Source: Eutypella sp. D-1 (lineage: Eukaryota; Ascomycota; Sordariomycetes; Xylariales; Diatrypaceae). Taken from it: a stretch of 64,000 nucleotides of DNA. Below are positions 35,401 to 47,373 of the stretch, in pieces. A program made the translations under genes and the position numbers. Location: the NCBI GenBank assembly GCA_023313575.1, contig JAJTTP010000004.1, forward strand, positions 124,001-188,000. The letters are read 5' to 3'. The first letter of the stretch is position 1. The number at the start of each line of letters is the position of its first letter. Below the pieces are notes generated by a model, which made no database searches, was not told the DNA's origin, and worked only from the letters and a program-made list of their open reading frames with translations.

Positions 35401-38400
35401 AAAGGCCTTGGAAAGCTCGCTCGACGGCCTTGATCACAATCGTGCACGGTCCATATTCGTGCTGGATGAAAAGAACCTGCAATGGGGTTCCTGGGATGCC
35501 CAGACTTCCTCCGAATTCGGCATCGTGTGTGACTGGATCGCAGACCGTCTTGGCTCGACTCCCGGCCAAGATGAGTCTCCTAGAGACGTGGTGCGGGCAG
35601 CTCTCTTCATCTTGGACTATCTCCAGAACTCCCTGAGCTTCCCGGACCAGGAGAGCCAAAAGGCTTTCGCCAATCGGTCCTTGGAGGTCCTGCGAGGCTA
35701 CTCACAGCGTCTGGAGGCATTACCTACCGATGCCAGCGGGCCATCGCGATCCCTGGTGCAAGTGTTGAGTTGTTGTCTCGTAACGGTGTCTCAGGTGCTA
35801 CGTATATGTCGGAAGCTGGACTTGCTGTCCGAGTCCCTGAAGCTCGAAGAACTGTTGAAGGAGGTTGCTCGGCACACCAGCCGGCAGCTCCTGAAGACCG
35901 GTCTCGCGGATATCCGATCACTCTACGACGACTTGCAAAATTCGTCCTATCGGGAGCGGGGTATTCGCGACGACAAAATCACCGCTGTATGTTGGGTTGT
36001 TCTTATTCGCGTTCTGGAAGGTATCCAGATACCGAGATCGGGATTCTGGGATCTCGTATCGCCTACCATACCACAAGGCGACGTAGGTTGCATCGCCGAC
36101 GCCCATGCATTCGAACGTATGTGGCACAATCTCTTCACACTGCTTCCCCTGGGCGAGTTCGACAACACTGGTATCCTTGTATCCGGGACACGTAACAGCT
36201 TGCCTCTGGAGGGCTGGTGGCTGCCGCAACGGTTGGTGAACCGCGTCTTTCAACTATACAAGAGCAATCCCCGACAATCACCGAGTTTCAACGACTATTG
36301 TCGGGGGGTTGTGGGGCGGTGCCACTACTTGGCAGAGCAGTGGGGATGGCGCAAATGCAACGGAATCATCGGAACAATCTTCGACTTCTTCGCGTCGCAA
36401 GACCTGTCCCATCTTCGAAATGAGGAGGCGTACAGGTCACCGCAGTTCCTTGAGGACCTGGCCACTTCCCCCTCCCTCGCCATTGTACCGGAGGATCGCT
36501 GCTTCCACATATTCTTGAAGCTCCTCGCCTTGTCCATCAAGCGCCTACGCAAGTTCGGGCAGATCAAGGATGTCAGAAATCTCATCACGCGGGTGTTGCC
36601 CAACCACGATCGGCAGTACATCAAGGAGAAGGACATGCATGAGACCGAGCTAGCGGCCCTCCGGAATCACCACGACCTCCTCTGCACCCTGTTCTGGGCA
36701 GCGCCGCCCGATCTCCGGCCATCCATCCAGCTGGTCGAAAAGTTGGTCGTGCCTGGGAGCTCTCACAAGGAGGCCTGCTTAGTCAACCTGCGAGCGTGGA
36801 ACCAGCTCGCGCGGTTTATCGTGTCGTCGGGAGAGGACATCTCCGCCTACAAGCCCCTTGCGGACTGGCAGAGGAACGTGTTCCAACAGGTCCTGAACCA
36901 GTATCTGTCGGCGGAGTCAGATGTACACCAGCAGTTCCTGAGGCTGTCGAAGGACGCGTCGAGGAGCATCAGCCAGACCTTTATGGAATCTGTGGTCAAG
37001 GCTAACAAGAAGGCCTCCATGGACGTGCTCCATTATTCCATGAAGGCCATCCTAGACGTCATGCGTCACACCCGCACGCTCGCTTCGGCTTCTTTCGTTC
37101 TGAACCAATGTAATTGTCCCCTTTCACATACTAAACGAAGGCATATGCTGATTTCCCTATAGACCAATTAGATCAGATCTTCATTAGTTTCTCGTCCGCT
37201 GCAACTGAGCCCGACTGGAATACTCTGAGGGTCGCCGTCGACATGGTGGATTATTACACGAGGCGCATCGAGGAGTTCCTCCGTCGACAGCAAGATGTAT
37301 CAACCGCCGACGAGACTTGGCACGGTGAAGAAGCTATCTTAGTAAGTCTGCCGGCTTTGTACTAAGAGTTCCATGTATCCGGACTTGATCTAACGGCGTT
37401 GTGAAGCTCCTCGAGCGAAAGGTGACCACGCCATTCTTCTCCATGGCGCGGGCCATTGTGCGAACAGACTTCGCGCACTCTACCCGTGCTCATACCATGG
37501 ATCGGATCATCTGCCTCGAAGAGGCCGTGCTGGTCGCCGGCCGGGTTGCAGCCCGGCTGGTACACTCCAGGCTCGCAGTAAGCTCACCCCTAACCCATCC
37601 ATCAAGGTTTCAAGCTAACCATTCAGGGCGTGTCAAAATTCTTCTCTCCCGGAAAGGTCTCTCTGTTCGATGGCACGCTGAAGAGCAACGCGGGCCCGCC
37701 ACGAAAGCTTCTGCCCTTATTCTTGGCTACGTTGATTGATAAAGGCGTTTCTGATTTCAAGGTAAGAGAGTGTCGCCCGAGCTCTTTCGCACAGTGAACC
37801 TGCTAACTATTCAAAAGGAGCTTGGTGTGACGGCTCTCGAGCTTTTTCTCGTAGCGATTACGAAACCGTTCCAATACCTAGGTCACGAGAACCGACTTGC
37901 AGAAGCGATTAAGCGCCATGGCGACCCGTATTTGGAAGACGCATTCATTGATGTTGGGAAAAGCCCCGATTACAACTCGAACCGGGACTTGTTTAGCCGT
38001 GGGTGATGATCCGGTCCTTGGTTCGCACTATAGCTTACAAGATTGCAGATACCATATCGAGAATGCGCAGATCACTGCGATTCGCAGAGCCAAGTCAGCG
38101 GCAGCAACTACAGCCGCTATTCGTCAAGTGTATCAAGACAGTCATGGAGCAGGTCAAGCAGGACCTCAAACTGTTGGTATCGAGTCCGCCAGAACACGCC
38201 CAGTACATCGACTTCGTTCGGTCTATCGTTGGCATCATCCGCGCCCAGGACATTTGCCCAGTGGACCCGTTCTTCTACCAGATCAGTCCGGAGTACTCGC
38301 CGTCGCGGCAGGACCCGCGGCTGCAGACGGCGGGGATCCTGGCGTGCGGGCTCAAGCTGGAGGAGGGCAGCGCCCACGCCGCCCCCGGCCTGTTCTACCT

Positions 38401-39430
38401 GCTGTGGCCGAACTTCACGACGGCGCTCGCGGGCGGCCGGCTCGCGGGCGAGCGTGCCATCCTCGAACGCGGCATGCGCCACCGCCATGTCCTCGCCTTC
38501 ATGCTCGGCAAGATGCTCCCCGCCGTCGTCGCCGCCGCCGTCCGCTGTCCCGACGCCTGGGCTCTTGCACAGACCTACGTCGACGCCCTTGAGGCCCGCC
38601 TCGCCGGCCCCGCCGTGCACCGCGACCTCACCGCCGACGACGACGGCCTCACTATTACTGCCGTCCTCGCCCTGCTGAGGAGCGCCGCCCCTGCCCTTGA
38701 ATACCTGCGCGCCTTGCGCCCCGCCGATCTGCGCACCGAGTACGTTTACACGCTCGTGCAGATTCTCCGGCTGCTCAACCTGCTCGCGCCGTCCCTTCGC
38801 GCCTACCTCATTAACGAGGGCGAGGACGGCCGGGTCGCAGGGGATATCATGGACGCTGTCGAGTTGGTTTCGGGGTTCACCCGATGTGCAGCCACATACC
38901 TGTACGAGCTCCTCGAAAACGATGACGATAGAGCAGCTCAGCTCGCAGCCGGCAGTACTACCCCTCAGCGGCCCCCACTCACCATCGATCCAGCGCGCCT
39001 CTTCGAGGGCGTCCGGTCATCCCGGGCATCAAACCCCGACGACCGCGACGCGAGGCTCGTCAGCGACTTCACGGCGCATATTGTCCGCGAGATCGGCAAC
39101 GGTTGGGTCACGGTGCTCAACGACAGCGGCAGCGGCGCCGCGACCCTTCTGACGGTCAAAGGCCCCGCGCGGCCTCCGGCTTCGAACTCGAACACGAACG
39201 CGCAAAATCCTGCTGCCGGCACGCACGTCCCGCGCTGGGACCCGCGGACTCTCGTCACGCAACTGCTGGAGCAGACTGGGCGCTGGAATGCGGTGTTCGG
39301 CGGCGGCGGCAGCGGCGGCTATGGGGAGATGGCCGTGGGCGGGGTGGGTGGTCTGGGTCTGGGGAGAGCAAGGGCTGGGGCTTGGGAAGATAGATGGGTT
39401 GGTGATGATGGCTTCGATGCTTGGTTCTAG
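32477..39430 (+). CDS. mus7: Mus7/MMS22-family replication-repair protein
   Basis: Large nuclear protein of the Mus7/Mms22 family, which acts with the Rtt101/Cul4-type ligase pathway in recovery of stalled replication forks. Six exons: 32477-37109, 37163-37341, 37407-37577, 37627-37761, 37818-37998, 38049-39430; 2226 aa. All joins keep phase (introns 49-65 nt); the last donor is GTGGGT. The N-terminal half is disordered and acidic/basic (EVPDSDDEGDFDSHDSQDQEEL at the very start, many Ser/Pro/Arg stretches). The conserved core begins near residue 936 with LGLGPFGTHYTQHFEVFPLD, then FFHESTLLGSG, followed by a long all-helical region to the C-terminus (e.g. DISAYKPLADWQRNVFQQVL, NRDLFSHTISRMRRSLR across the last junction). 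The tail is Gly-rich. Length fits the family in filamentous fungi. Identification rests on the N-terminal acidic motif and the GPFGTHYT block. Confidence 0.85.
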
Positions 39431-40203
39431 CTCCGTGTTGGGCTTCGTTTGTGGCTTTAAATGGTACGATCACGCCGGGGATTCTATCTATGTATGCATG
39501 CACTAAGCGAGGCGTTCGGGGGTTGAAGGGAGTTTAGTGAAGTCAAGTGAGCGTGCTTATATAATTTACATACTCCTACTTGGGTGAGCAAGCAAGTTAT
39601 ATTAAGAAGTCATTATCTATGTTCCTATCATACTTAGGTAATGTTAGATTATTAGCTGTAAAACCTAAACATCTAATCATATTAGTGCTTAAGACAAATG
39701 ATAGGGATTTAATGAATCCAATTTCTGGCTTAAGACATCAATATGTATGGACTGCAATCTTCTAGTTTTCTATCAGCTATAGAAATTTACGTCCGACCAG
39801 GAGGCGCGGACGGAATAGGGGATTTATCAATACGGTCTCGGCAAAGTCCCGGTACGGGTATCGGCCCCACCAAGTACGTACCTCTGTTATCGACGGAGGG
39901 GTTAAGTGGATACTTCGGAAGGCTTTCCTTTGCCAAGACCTTTATTTCGTCAGAATAGCGGGGCTGAAAGTACATTCCATCGAAGATGCACTAACTGATA
40001 AGAGCATAACCACCAACCTTGCAAGATTCGACAGAGTGAACTTCCATCCTTGCATCACCTATTTCATATTTTTTTTTTGCCCTTTCTCAAGGCAAAAGAA
40101 TCCGCCCCCCTTTTTTCTGCTCACGCCAGCATCCCCCCTCCCCCGCCCCCTAATCAACAAAGCCATGCATCCGCCCGCTCAGACCTGAGCGCTAGATTCA
40201 CGA
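39431..40203. other. Spacer between mus7 and AAA ATPase gene
   Basis: AT-rich 0.77-kb tandem-gene spacer holding the mus7 3' end and the next promoter. A pyrimidine-rich stretch (C-rich, T-rich) lies just before the ATPase start at about 40060-40145. No gene is seen. Confidence 0.55.
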
Positions 40204-43200
40204 ATGCATACCCAATGGCTGCGTGTCCTCCGCACCGCGCCATTACTGCACGCGTCGACACGGAGGCGCATAGCAGCGGTGCATCGTTCTACCCCATGTC
40301 GATATTTTCGCACTCCACCCCCACTGAGGGCACCCCCGGCCGGTGCTGCCGTACCCCCGGACGGCACCAGCAATTCCGGGACCGGCAACAACGGGTCGCG
40401 CCGGGACGATGACGAGAGCAAGACCGATAAGTCAGAGAAGGACGGTGGGATAAAAAAGACCAGCGGTCAGGAAGGCGACGAGAACCTCTTCGGTGAGCTC
40501 CCCATCACCTCCTCGGGGGCGGGAGAGAACCCGGGCGGCGCCGGTCGCAAGAAGCGCGGCGGCGACTCGCTTCGGTCTCGCGCGCTGCGGAACCGCAGCC
40601 CCAAGGAGCTGCCGCCCGTCCTGCTGCCTAGTAGGTTCCGTGACGGCGCTATATATCGATTCGACCGCGTCGACGCCCTCAATGCGTCGTTGACAGAAGT
40701 ATTCAAGGGACTTCTCGCCGATGCGGAGTGGCGGGAAGCGGTGTCCGCCCTGTTCCACGGCCACCCGATAGCGACGAAGGATGACCTGCACAGCCGTATG
40801 CACGAGGACCACTGGAGGAACTGGGGCTCGAGTTCTCTGCTACCGGTCGCTTATTGGCACGCCGCGTGCATTACCTACGAATTGCAGGGTGCCGAGGCTG
40901 CCACCAAGTTTCTCGAATCTCACCCGGCTCCGTGGCCCGCCAGCGCGGACTTGATTAGGTCTGTCCCTGAGCGGTGGATCAAGAGCGCCCCTGCGGATGC
41001 CGTTCACGCCTACCGGGATGCGTCAGAAGCTGTGGCGGATGAAACTTTCCAGGAGGCCGCCCTGGTGGGCCTTCACTCCCTCTTCCTGAAAGAGATCACC
41101 GTAGCGATCGGGACGGACCTCGCTATCGAAGCACCGAAAAACGTGAAACTATCTGACCTTCAGCGCCCCGTCACCGTTATAAATACTAGTTACTACACCG
41201 GTTATAGCGTTCCGCGCGCAATAATCCGTCACGTCGCGACCTCCTTAAAAGCCGATGTTATTCATCTTAGAGCACACGATATAGCTGACATCGTCGGGTC
41301 CTACCTCGGCCAGGACGTGGTCCGCGCACCGAGCGCGATCTCCCACATGGGCTACAAAACCGCCGCCAACAGCGGGCGGTCCCTAGCTATCAACGTCATC
41401 GATAAGGACGACGATGGCACGGCCGGGTCTTACACCACAGTGATACATGCTAGCAAGCTACGGAAGGAGGTCAAGAAAAGTGTCATGACAATGGATGAGT
41501 TCCTGAACGGCACTACCCGGAAGAACACTGACGAGCTCTGGTTGGACCTGAAAATCAATTCCGTCCTGGAAGAGCTGGTACACGCTGCCGATTCTACAGG
41601 CCCCGAGCAGCGGCCTCTGCTCATCCACGTCGATGACTATAATGCCATCAACATGGACCTCGAGGCCGGATCCGCGACTATCGGCAAGCTGCGGAAGGTA
41701 ATCGACAGCCTGTGGGCCGATGGCCGGAAGATCGCCCTGGTCGGTACATGTTCTTCGAAGGGAGCGCCCAAGGCATACCTGGACAGCCTCAGGGAAATAT
41801 CGGCGACCGATCGCCTTATCAATATAAACACGGACCCCACGCGTGCCGTCTCAACGGGCCAGGATACGCTCGTGCAGGAATTCGAGCACGGTGACTGCCT
41901 GGCTGAGAACCAGAGGAACATCACAGCTGTCCTCGCGGCAATGCTGGGTTCGCATCTCGCCGATATAAAGGCTCCCCGACGGGGGATATCGAACGGTCTC
42001 CGCTCTTACCAATGGGCCACCACGGCTGCCAAGGACTCAATCCCTGAGTCATGGTGGACGCACGTCCTGCCTATCACAGAAATCTACAGGATAGCTACGA
42101 TGATGATCGGCTTGCGCGGCCAGGACGCTTTCAGTCAAGACGCGTTCAGAGAAGCAGCCGAGATGATAAAGAAAACCGATGAGATGAGGGAACTATTTAC
42201 TAGAAGCGAGCAGGACACCACGGGGGATTCGAACGAGGAGAAGCGCGACTTGTTCAGTGCGGTTATCCGCTCCGGACTTCGCAAGAAGGACGCTGACGGC
42301 GAGCATGAGGAGCAACTCCTGTCGGGCCTCGTAAAGCCGGAGGCCATACGCACGACGTTCGCCAACATCCACGCACCCAAGGAGACCATAGAATCGATCC
42401 GCATGCTAACGACGCTCTCGCTGATCCGACCGGAGGCCTTCTCTTACGGCGTACTAGCCACCGAGCGGATCCCGGGATGCCTGTTGTACGGCCCGCCCGG
42501 GACGGGCAAGACGTTACTGGCGAAGGCGGTGGCGCGAGAGTCCGGGGCCAACATGATCGAGATCAGCGCGGCGACCATCAACAACATGTACGTGGGAGAG
42601 AGCGAGAAGATGGTGCGGGCGTTGTTCCGGCTGGCGCGAAAGCGCGAGCCGCTGGTGATCTTCATTGACGAGGCGGACGCGCTGCTGGGGGCGCGTAGTA
42701 GCAACTCGCGCGAGCGCACGGGCAGCCGCGAGGTTATCAACCAGTTCCTGCGCGAGTGGGACGGCATGGACCGCACCAAGGCGTTCATCATGGTCGCCAC
42801 CAACCGCCCCTTCGACCTCGACGAGGCCGTCCTCCGCCGTCTGCCCCGCAAACTCCTCATCGATCTCCCCCGCGAGCAGGACCGCGCCGAGATCCTCCGC
42901 ATCCACCTCCGCGACGAGGAGCTCGACCCGTCCGTTGACCTCGCCGACGTCGCCCGCCGTACCCCGCTCTACTCTGGCTCCGACCTCAAGAACGTATGCG
43001 TCGCTGCCGCCATGGCCGCCGTCAAGGAGGAGTTCTCGGCCTTGCCCTCCATCTCCACTCCCAACACCACAACCACAGACTCTCAACAGGAGGAGCAACA
43101 GCTTAAGCCCGAAGAAGCAGAAGCAAAAGCAGAAGGGGCCGCCCCCACGACTAAAAGACGCGTGCTCCACGGCCGCCACTTCGATGCGGCCCTCCGCGAG

Positions 43201-43380
43201 ATCGGCGCCAGCGTCAGCGAAGACATGCAGACGCTGGCGGCCATCCGCCGCTTCGACGAGCGTTACGGCGACGCGACCACCGGCGCCGGAACCCGCGCCC
43301 GCCGCCGTCGCGGCATGGGCTTCGAGGTCGTCGCTGAACCTCGCGACAGCGAGGGTGCCAGGGTCAGGGGTTCTCCGTGA
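40204..43380 (+). CDS. Mitochondrial AAA ATPase (Msp1/ATAD-like), 1058 aa
   Basis: Single-exon gene for a large AAA protein. The first 35 residues are Arg/Thr/Ala-rich without acidic residues, a likely mitochondrial presequence. A Gly/Lys/Asp-rich linker and a long N-terminal region of about 650 residues follow. This region contains a degenerate P-loop-like block (VINTSYYTGYSV..ATSLKADVIHLRAHDIADIVGSYLGQ) and a DDYNAINMD segment, resembling an inactive first AAA module. The active C-terminal AAA module has Walker A GPPGTGKT (763-770), a pore loop NNMYVGESEKMV, Walker B LVIFIDEADAL (about 815-825), sensor 1 MVATNRPFDLD, and RRLPRKLLIDLP, the pattern of the Msp1/katanin-type clade. The C-terminus has Glu/Lys-rich and Arg-rich tails. 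Substrate is unknown; membrane-protein extraction is inference from the clade. Confidence 0.83.
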   Translation: MHTQWLRVLRTAPLLHASTRRRIAAVHRSTPCRYFRTPPPLRAPPAGAAVPPDGTSNSGTGNNGSRRDDDESKTDKSEKDGGIKKTSGQEGDENLFGELPITSSGAGENPGGAGRKKRGGDSLRSRALRNRSPKELPPVLLPSRFRDGAIYRFDRVDALNASLTEVFKGLLADAEWREAVSALFHGHPIATKDDLHSRMHEDHWRNWGSSSLLPVAYWHAACITYELQGAEAATKFLESHPAPWPASADLIRSVPERWIKSAPADAVHAYRDASEAVADETFQEAALVGLHSLFLKEITVAIGTDLAIEAPKNVKLSDLQRPVTVINTSYYTGYSVPRAIIRHVATSLKADVIHLRAHDIADIVGSYLGQDVVRAPSAISHMGYKTAANSGRSLAINVIDKDDDGTAGSYTTVIHASKLRKEVKKSVMTMDEFLNGTTRKNTDELWLDLKINSVLEELVHAADSTGPEQRPLLIHVDDYNAINMDLEAGSATIGKLRKVIDSLWADGRKIALVGTCSSKGAPKAYLDSLREISATDRLININTDPTRAVSTGQDTLVQEFEHGDCLAENQRNITAVLAAMLGSHLADIKAPRRGISNGLRSYQWATTAAKDSIPESWWTHVLPITEIYRIATMMIGLRGQDAFSQDAFREAAEMIKKTDEMRELFTRSEQDTTGDSNEEKRDLFSAVIRSGLRKKDADGEHEEQLLSGLVKPEAIRTTFANIHAPKETIESIRMLTTLSLIRPEAFSYGVLATERIPGCLLYGPPGTGKTLLAKAVARESGANMIEISAATINNMYVGESEKMVRALFRLARKREPLVIFIDEADALLGARSSNSRERTGSREVINQFLREWDGMDRTKAFIMVATNRPFDLDEAVLRRLPRKLLIDLPREQDRAEILRIHLRDEELDPSVDLADVARRTPLYSGSDLKNVCVAAAMAAVKEEFSALPSISTPNTTTTDSQQEEQQLKPEEAEAKAEGAAPTTKRRVLHGRHFDAALREIGASVSEDMQTLAAIRRFDERYGDATTGAGTRARRRRGMGFEVVAEPRDSEGARVRGSP

Positions 43381-44449
43381 TGTGCGAGGTTTTCAGCTTC
43401 CGTTTTGTGTGCTTCGGGTGGGTCGAGGTTGTCTGGCGTGAGATATTGCATTCGCGTTCGTGGATTGGGGGGGATCGGTGGGAGTACGGTATAGGTATGG
43501 TACAGCCTGGTATTATTATAGATAAGTAGTCAATTCGGAGTATTTCAAGTGCGCTTCAACTTTCACATCTTTCGGTGTCTAATAGTGGTAGTCCATGTCT
43601 TTCCTTATGTGTCTCCAAGAGCGAGTGAGAATTTGCTCGGAAATAAAGTGGGGAATTATAGGGGGACACAAAGAGATAACAAGTAAATGTGACTTCCCCC
43701 TCTTAGTCGGTTTTAAGCGCGGGAGAAAAGGGTGGTTGCGGCAGGAAGCCTATCCGCGCTACCTTGGTAGCTAAGTAGGTATGACAAACCCTACCTGTAA
43801 ATCATATTCCCATCACTGCCCACAAGACACCTTGGCTCAAATTACTCATTACACACTCAGCATAGAGGACTGCTCTATCTGCTAAGATACGACGACACAT
43901 AACTCAACAGGCCGGACGCATACTATGATAGAATCCAGCCATATCGGATATTCCCTCTGCTTCGTACCAACCTCAAGTCCCGCGCCTACCGATAACACGT
44001 TCTGCATACATGCGGAGTCATGGTCGCGCACAAGAGTCCCTTACACAATGCCTTCTTCTCTTGCATAAGCTGCAATAACGTTCGTGTGCTAGTTGTCCCT
44101 TCTTGGCATCGCCGCCAAGCCGTAGCCTGCCCCATTCCCTCACAAATAGGGCGATAATCTGGCGCTCTCCGCCGTATCATATGCCAGAATCCCCAAACGC
44201 CTTCTGCATGACGTTGCATCAAAAGTTCCGCCCTATTCATGAAGTACCGCTTCAAGTACCAGTCCATACAACACGTACTTCCTTCGCCGCGCGAAGAGAA
44301 ATACTCAGTGCTCCCACCGTCCGAGAACCAACGCTTCTCCTCACCACCGACACACACAACCGCACCAGAATTGATCGTTATTCCCTGCTCTACCCAATCA
44401 AACGCCTCACAAGCAATCATCACTTCAAGTGAATACCCCACCCACCAAG
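43381..44449. other. Spacer, 1.07 kb
   Basis: The 3' region of the AAA gene and the promoter of the C2H2 gene. A minus-strand open frame of 151 codons (43986-44441) exists but has no domain and overlaps the promoter, so I treat it as chance. The boundary with the accessory part of the window lies about here. Confidence 0.5.
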
Positions 44450-45887
44450 ATGTCTGACTACATCCAAACCACCGAAAGCTACATGGACCTCTTCGACTTC
44501 GACGGCTTCATGGCTGCTGGTGAAGACCCTTTCGACTTCGGCTTCATCGACAACCAGCCTTCTACTGGCTCTGAGGATCTCACCTTCATGGACCCCACCC
44601 TAGAATACGAGTTGGGTGTCGACGGCGAACTGGCCAACCTCCCTTCCATTGGTTCCGGCATCCACCCCGGCCCTGATCTACCTGACGCCAATGCAGTCAC
44701 GCTGCATGCGTAAGAATTTTTTTTTTCGAAAATGCTAACAAAAAGGGTGTAAAGCTCTCAGGCGGGCCTCCCCACATCTCTGGATCAAAACGATAGAAAG
44801 GAAATTATGTTTGATTAGTAAGTTCTCTTGCCGTAACTCCCGAATACACATTTCGACCGGGCTTCTCTTACAATACTTACTACGTAGCTCGTCTTACTCT
44901 GCAGAGTCTGGACAACACACATCCACACCTAATTCCAGTATCAATCCACCAGGCAGTACTACACGTCCTTGTAGTATCCCTACACATGATTGCAATGTCT
45001 GTGGAGAATCATTCGTGACCAGTTGGTTGCTTGAACGTCATACTCGAATCAGGAAGCACAAGTCTTTCCGATGTGATATTGTGGGTTGCCACGACGGCTT
45101 CACCAAATCAGTGCAACTAAGGAATCATCAACGTTTTGGACATGTCCCAGATCACCGCCGGTCGGATACTGTCGATTCACTCACGTGTGTTGAGTGCAAT
45201 GCATCGTTCAAGAAAAATGCTTATCTTGAAGCGCATGCCAATAGTCACCAACACAGCCCATTTGCTTGCATCTGTGGCATCAGTTTTGCGCGTATCGATG
45301 TTCTATACCGACACGTTGATTCCTTTAGCTTAGAAATGCCAAAGTTCCCCTGTGCGTACTGCAAGCGCCATCGGGGCAAGAATGGCTTTCGCCGAAGAGA
45401 CCACTTGGTCCAGCATTTGCGAGGATATCATAAGTTCGACTCAGAACAAGTCGAGGGCGCTTGCCCCAAGGCTCCGATGAAAAAGGTTCGAGAGATTCTC
45501 GTCTGTCCGTGGGAGTCGTGCGACGCCTACCGAGCTGATGGCTTTTGGTCCCTTCCATTGATCCAGCAAACCCAACGTCGACCTTTCCAGAGCCGAACGG
45601 AGTACGCAAAGCACATGAGGGAAGTTCACAAGCAGACACCGTTCCCTTGTCCCATAACCGGATGTGACAGGACCAAAGAGCGAGGCTATATGCGTGAGAA
45701 GGATCTCAAGAAGCACGTTTCGGACAAGCACCCGGGAGCAGAGGAATATGTGGCCCAGCCCCGGCAAGCACGCGAAACCTTGTACCCTTGCGAGGTTGAT
45801 GGTTGTGGTAAAGTCTTCAAAAGTTCGTGGGACTTATTCTGGCACTCTATGGATTGTGGGGTTGAAGCTGTCCCAAAACTAGGATGA
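44450..45887 (+). CDS. Multi-C2H2 zinc-finger protein
   Basis: Putative nucleic-acid-binding protein of three exons: 44450-44709, 44762-44817, 44905-45887; 432 aa. Intron 1 (52 nt) has a GCTAACA branch site; intron 2 (87 nt) has a GTAAGT donor and GCAG acceptor. Both joins preserve phase and the tiny middle exon encodes 18-19 residues. The N-terminus is acidic with repeated Phe-Asp pairs (LFDFDGF, DPFDFGF), like an activation domain. From about residue 135 come seven to eight C2H2 units: CNVCGESFVTSWLLERH, FRCDIVGC..LRNHQRFGH, CVECNASFKKNAYLEAH, CICGISFARIDVLYRH, CAYC..HLVQHLRGYH, CPITGCDR..LKKHVSDKH and CEVDGCGKVFKSSWDLFWH, several with the wide CxxxxC spacing. The start is the ATG in the CAAGATGTC context. 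Target unknown. Confidence 0.8.
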
Positions 45888-47373
45888 AGATACTAGAAAG
45901 GCTTAGACAAACATCAACATGGGTCAAATCTCTTTTCATTGGGTATTTCTTTCAACACACAATTTCTCCGCAAGACTTCTCATATTGCCCCGAACCTTGA
46001 TCCCAAGTCAAATTCCCGAAATTTTGAGCTTAGTCACCCCGATGCCGTTATTTGCATCCCACTTCAGTGTTTGTTTCATCCTCTATTCGTATTCCACTTT
46101 GCGATCAGAAATTTGTGTAACTTACGTTTTCTTTCTTCGTATTTCCCTTGGCGCGGATATGGTCTCGTTTCTGAATATCTCATGTCTTCATCTTCACAAC
46201 GAGAACACGACTCACGACATCATCTCATTACAAGGCCAATGTTTCCATCAAATCATGTAACTCACTCGTTAAATAGCTTATTCAAACTAGTCATTCGTTT
46301 ACCGTCTCCCTGCTGCGAAGAACGCATATCTTGGATAATTCAGCACCGAATCATCTTCTGTAGTCCCGCCTAACCTTAGGGACCGTAGTCATGAGTTCAC
46401 TACCAGGGGATTGCCTAGCTTGAGTCACAAATCAGGGTTGTGGACGAAGCACCAAGCTTGTGCTCATTATCCCCTACCGCCCAGTCGAATACTAGGGTTC
46501 TACGACCCGACAGGCACTTGCTGCTTCAAAGGTAAAGCCCTATAGGCGTAAATGCAGATCCAAGATGACCTTTCAGGGCTGAGACTATGACATATTACTT
46601 ATATACCCGGGGTGTGGGGAGTCTGATACTTTTCTACATAGTACCTTTATTAACGTTGGGGATGCTATCGTATACCGGGAGAAGAAATGGAGCACTTATA
46701 GCAAAACGTACATATCGACCGCAATAGGGGAATTGTGGACCTGTTATTATAATCTTCCCAAAGGAGATTCGGAGTTGTGTTAACCCCTTTAAAATATTGT
46801 GGGGCCTGGACACCATATCCAAGAGGAGAACTCCGAACAGACAAGTAATAACGAGGTGGGCGATTAACTTACAGGTATTACAAGGCTATTGAACTAGCCC
46901 GAAATTAATCCCATCCTGAGTCCGTCATCAGTACCCTGGGTCTCTGTTGCCTGGCACTAAGACCACTCGTTAGAGCAGGTAAAGTGTGGGATGAATGAGA
47001 CCATGTCTCCTAAGTCCGAGCTGCCTAATAACGATATCGCGAGCTATCAGATTATGTACATAGATCCCGTTGTTTGTGGGTAAATATAGGAGAAATCGAG
47101 GTTTGTGCTATCAAGTGAAACCGAACTGGGACGGCGTATTGATTGAGAATCAATCATGCTCAATGCCACTCTCTAGAGTCCGCTACGGTCGTCCATGCCC
47201 AATGTAATTCGTAGTAGCTGTGCGGGTATCGTGTCATGATATATAATCACAACGCACCCCTTAAGGTGAAATTCAAGTTTAACTCCCCCTTCTAAATTAA
47301 ACGCTCCCGTTTACTTTCATTACTGTCCGTTACATCAACTACCATTAGCGCTTCATATTCCGAGACAACAGCA
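45888..47373. other. Spacer, 1.5 kb, AT-richer
   Basis: No supported gene. Two overlapping frames at 45919-46373 are Phe/Ser/Leu-rich and look random. Base composition is clearly more AT-rich than in the housekeeping part. The last 100 nt are the pyrimidine-rich promoter of the MFS gene. Confidence 0.5.

Noticed and set aside
43986..44441. 151-codon open frame on the minus strand
   Set aside because: It overlaps the promoter and 5' end of the C2H2 gene, has no domain, and shows no hydrophobic or charged pattern typical of a protein.
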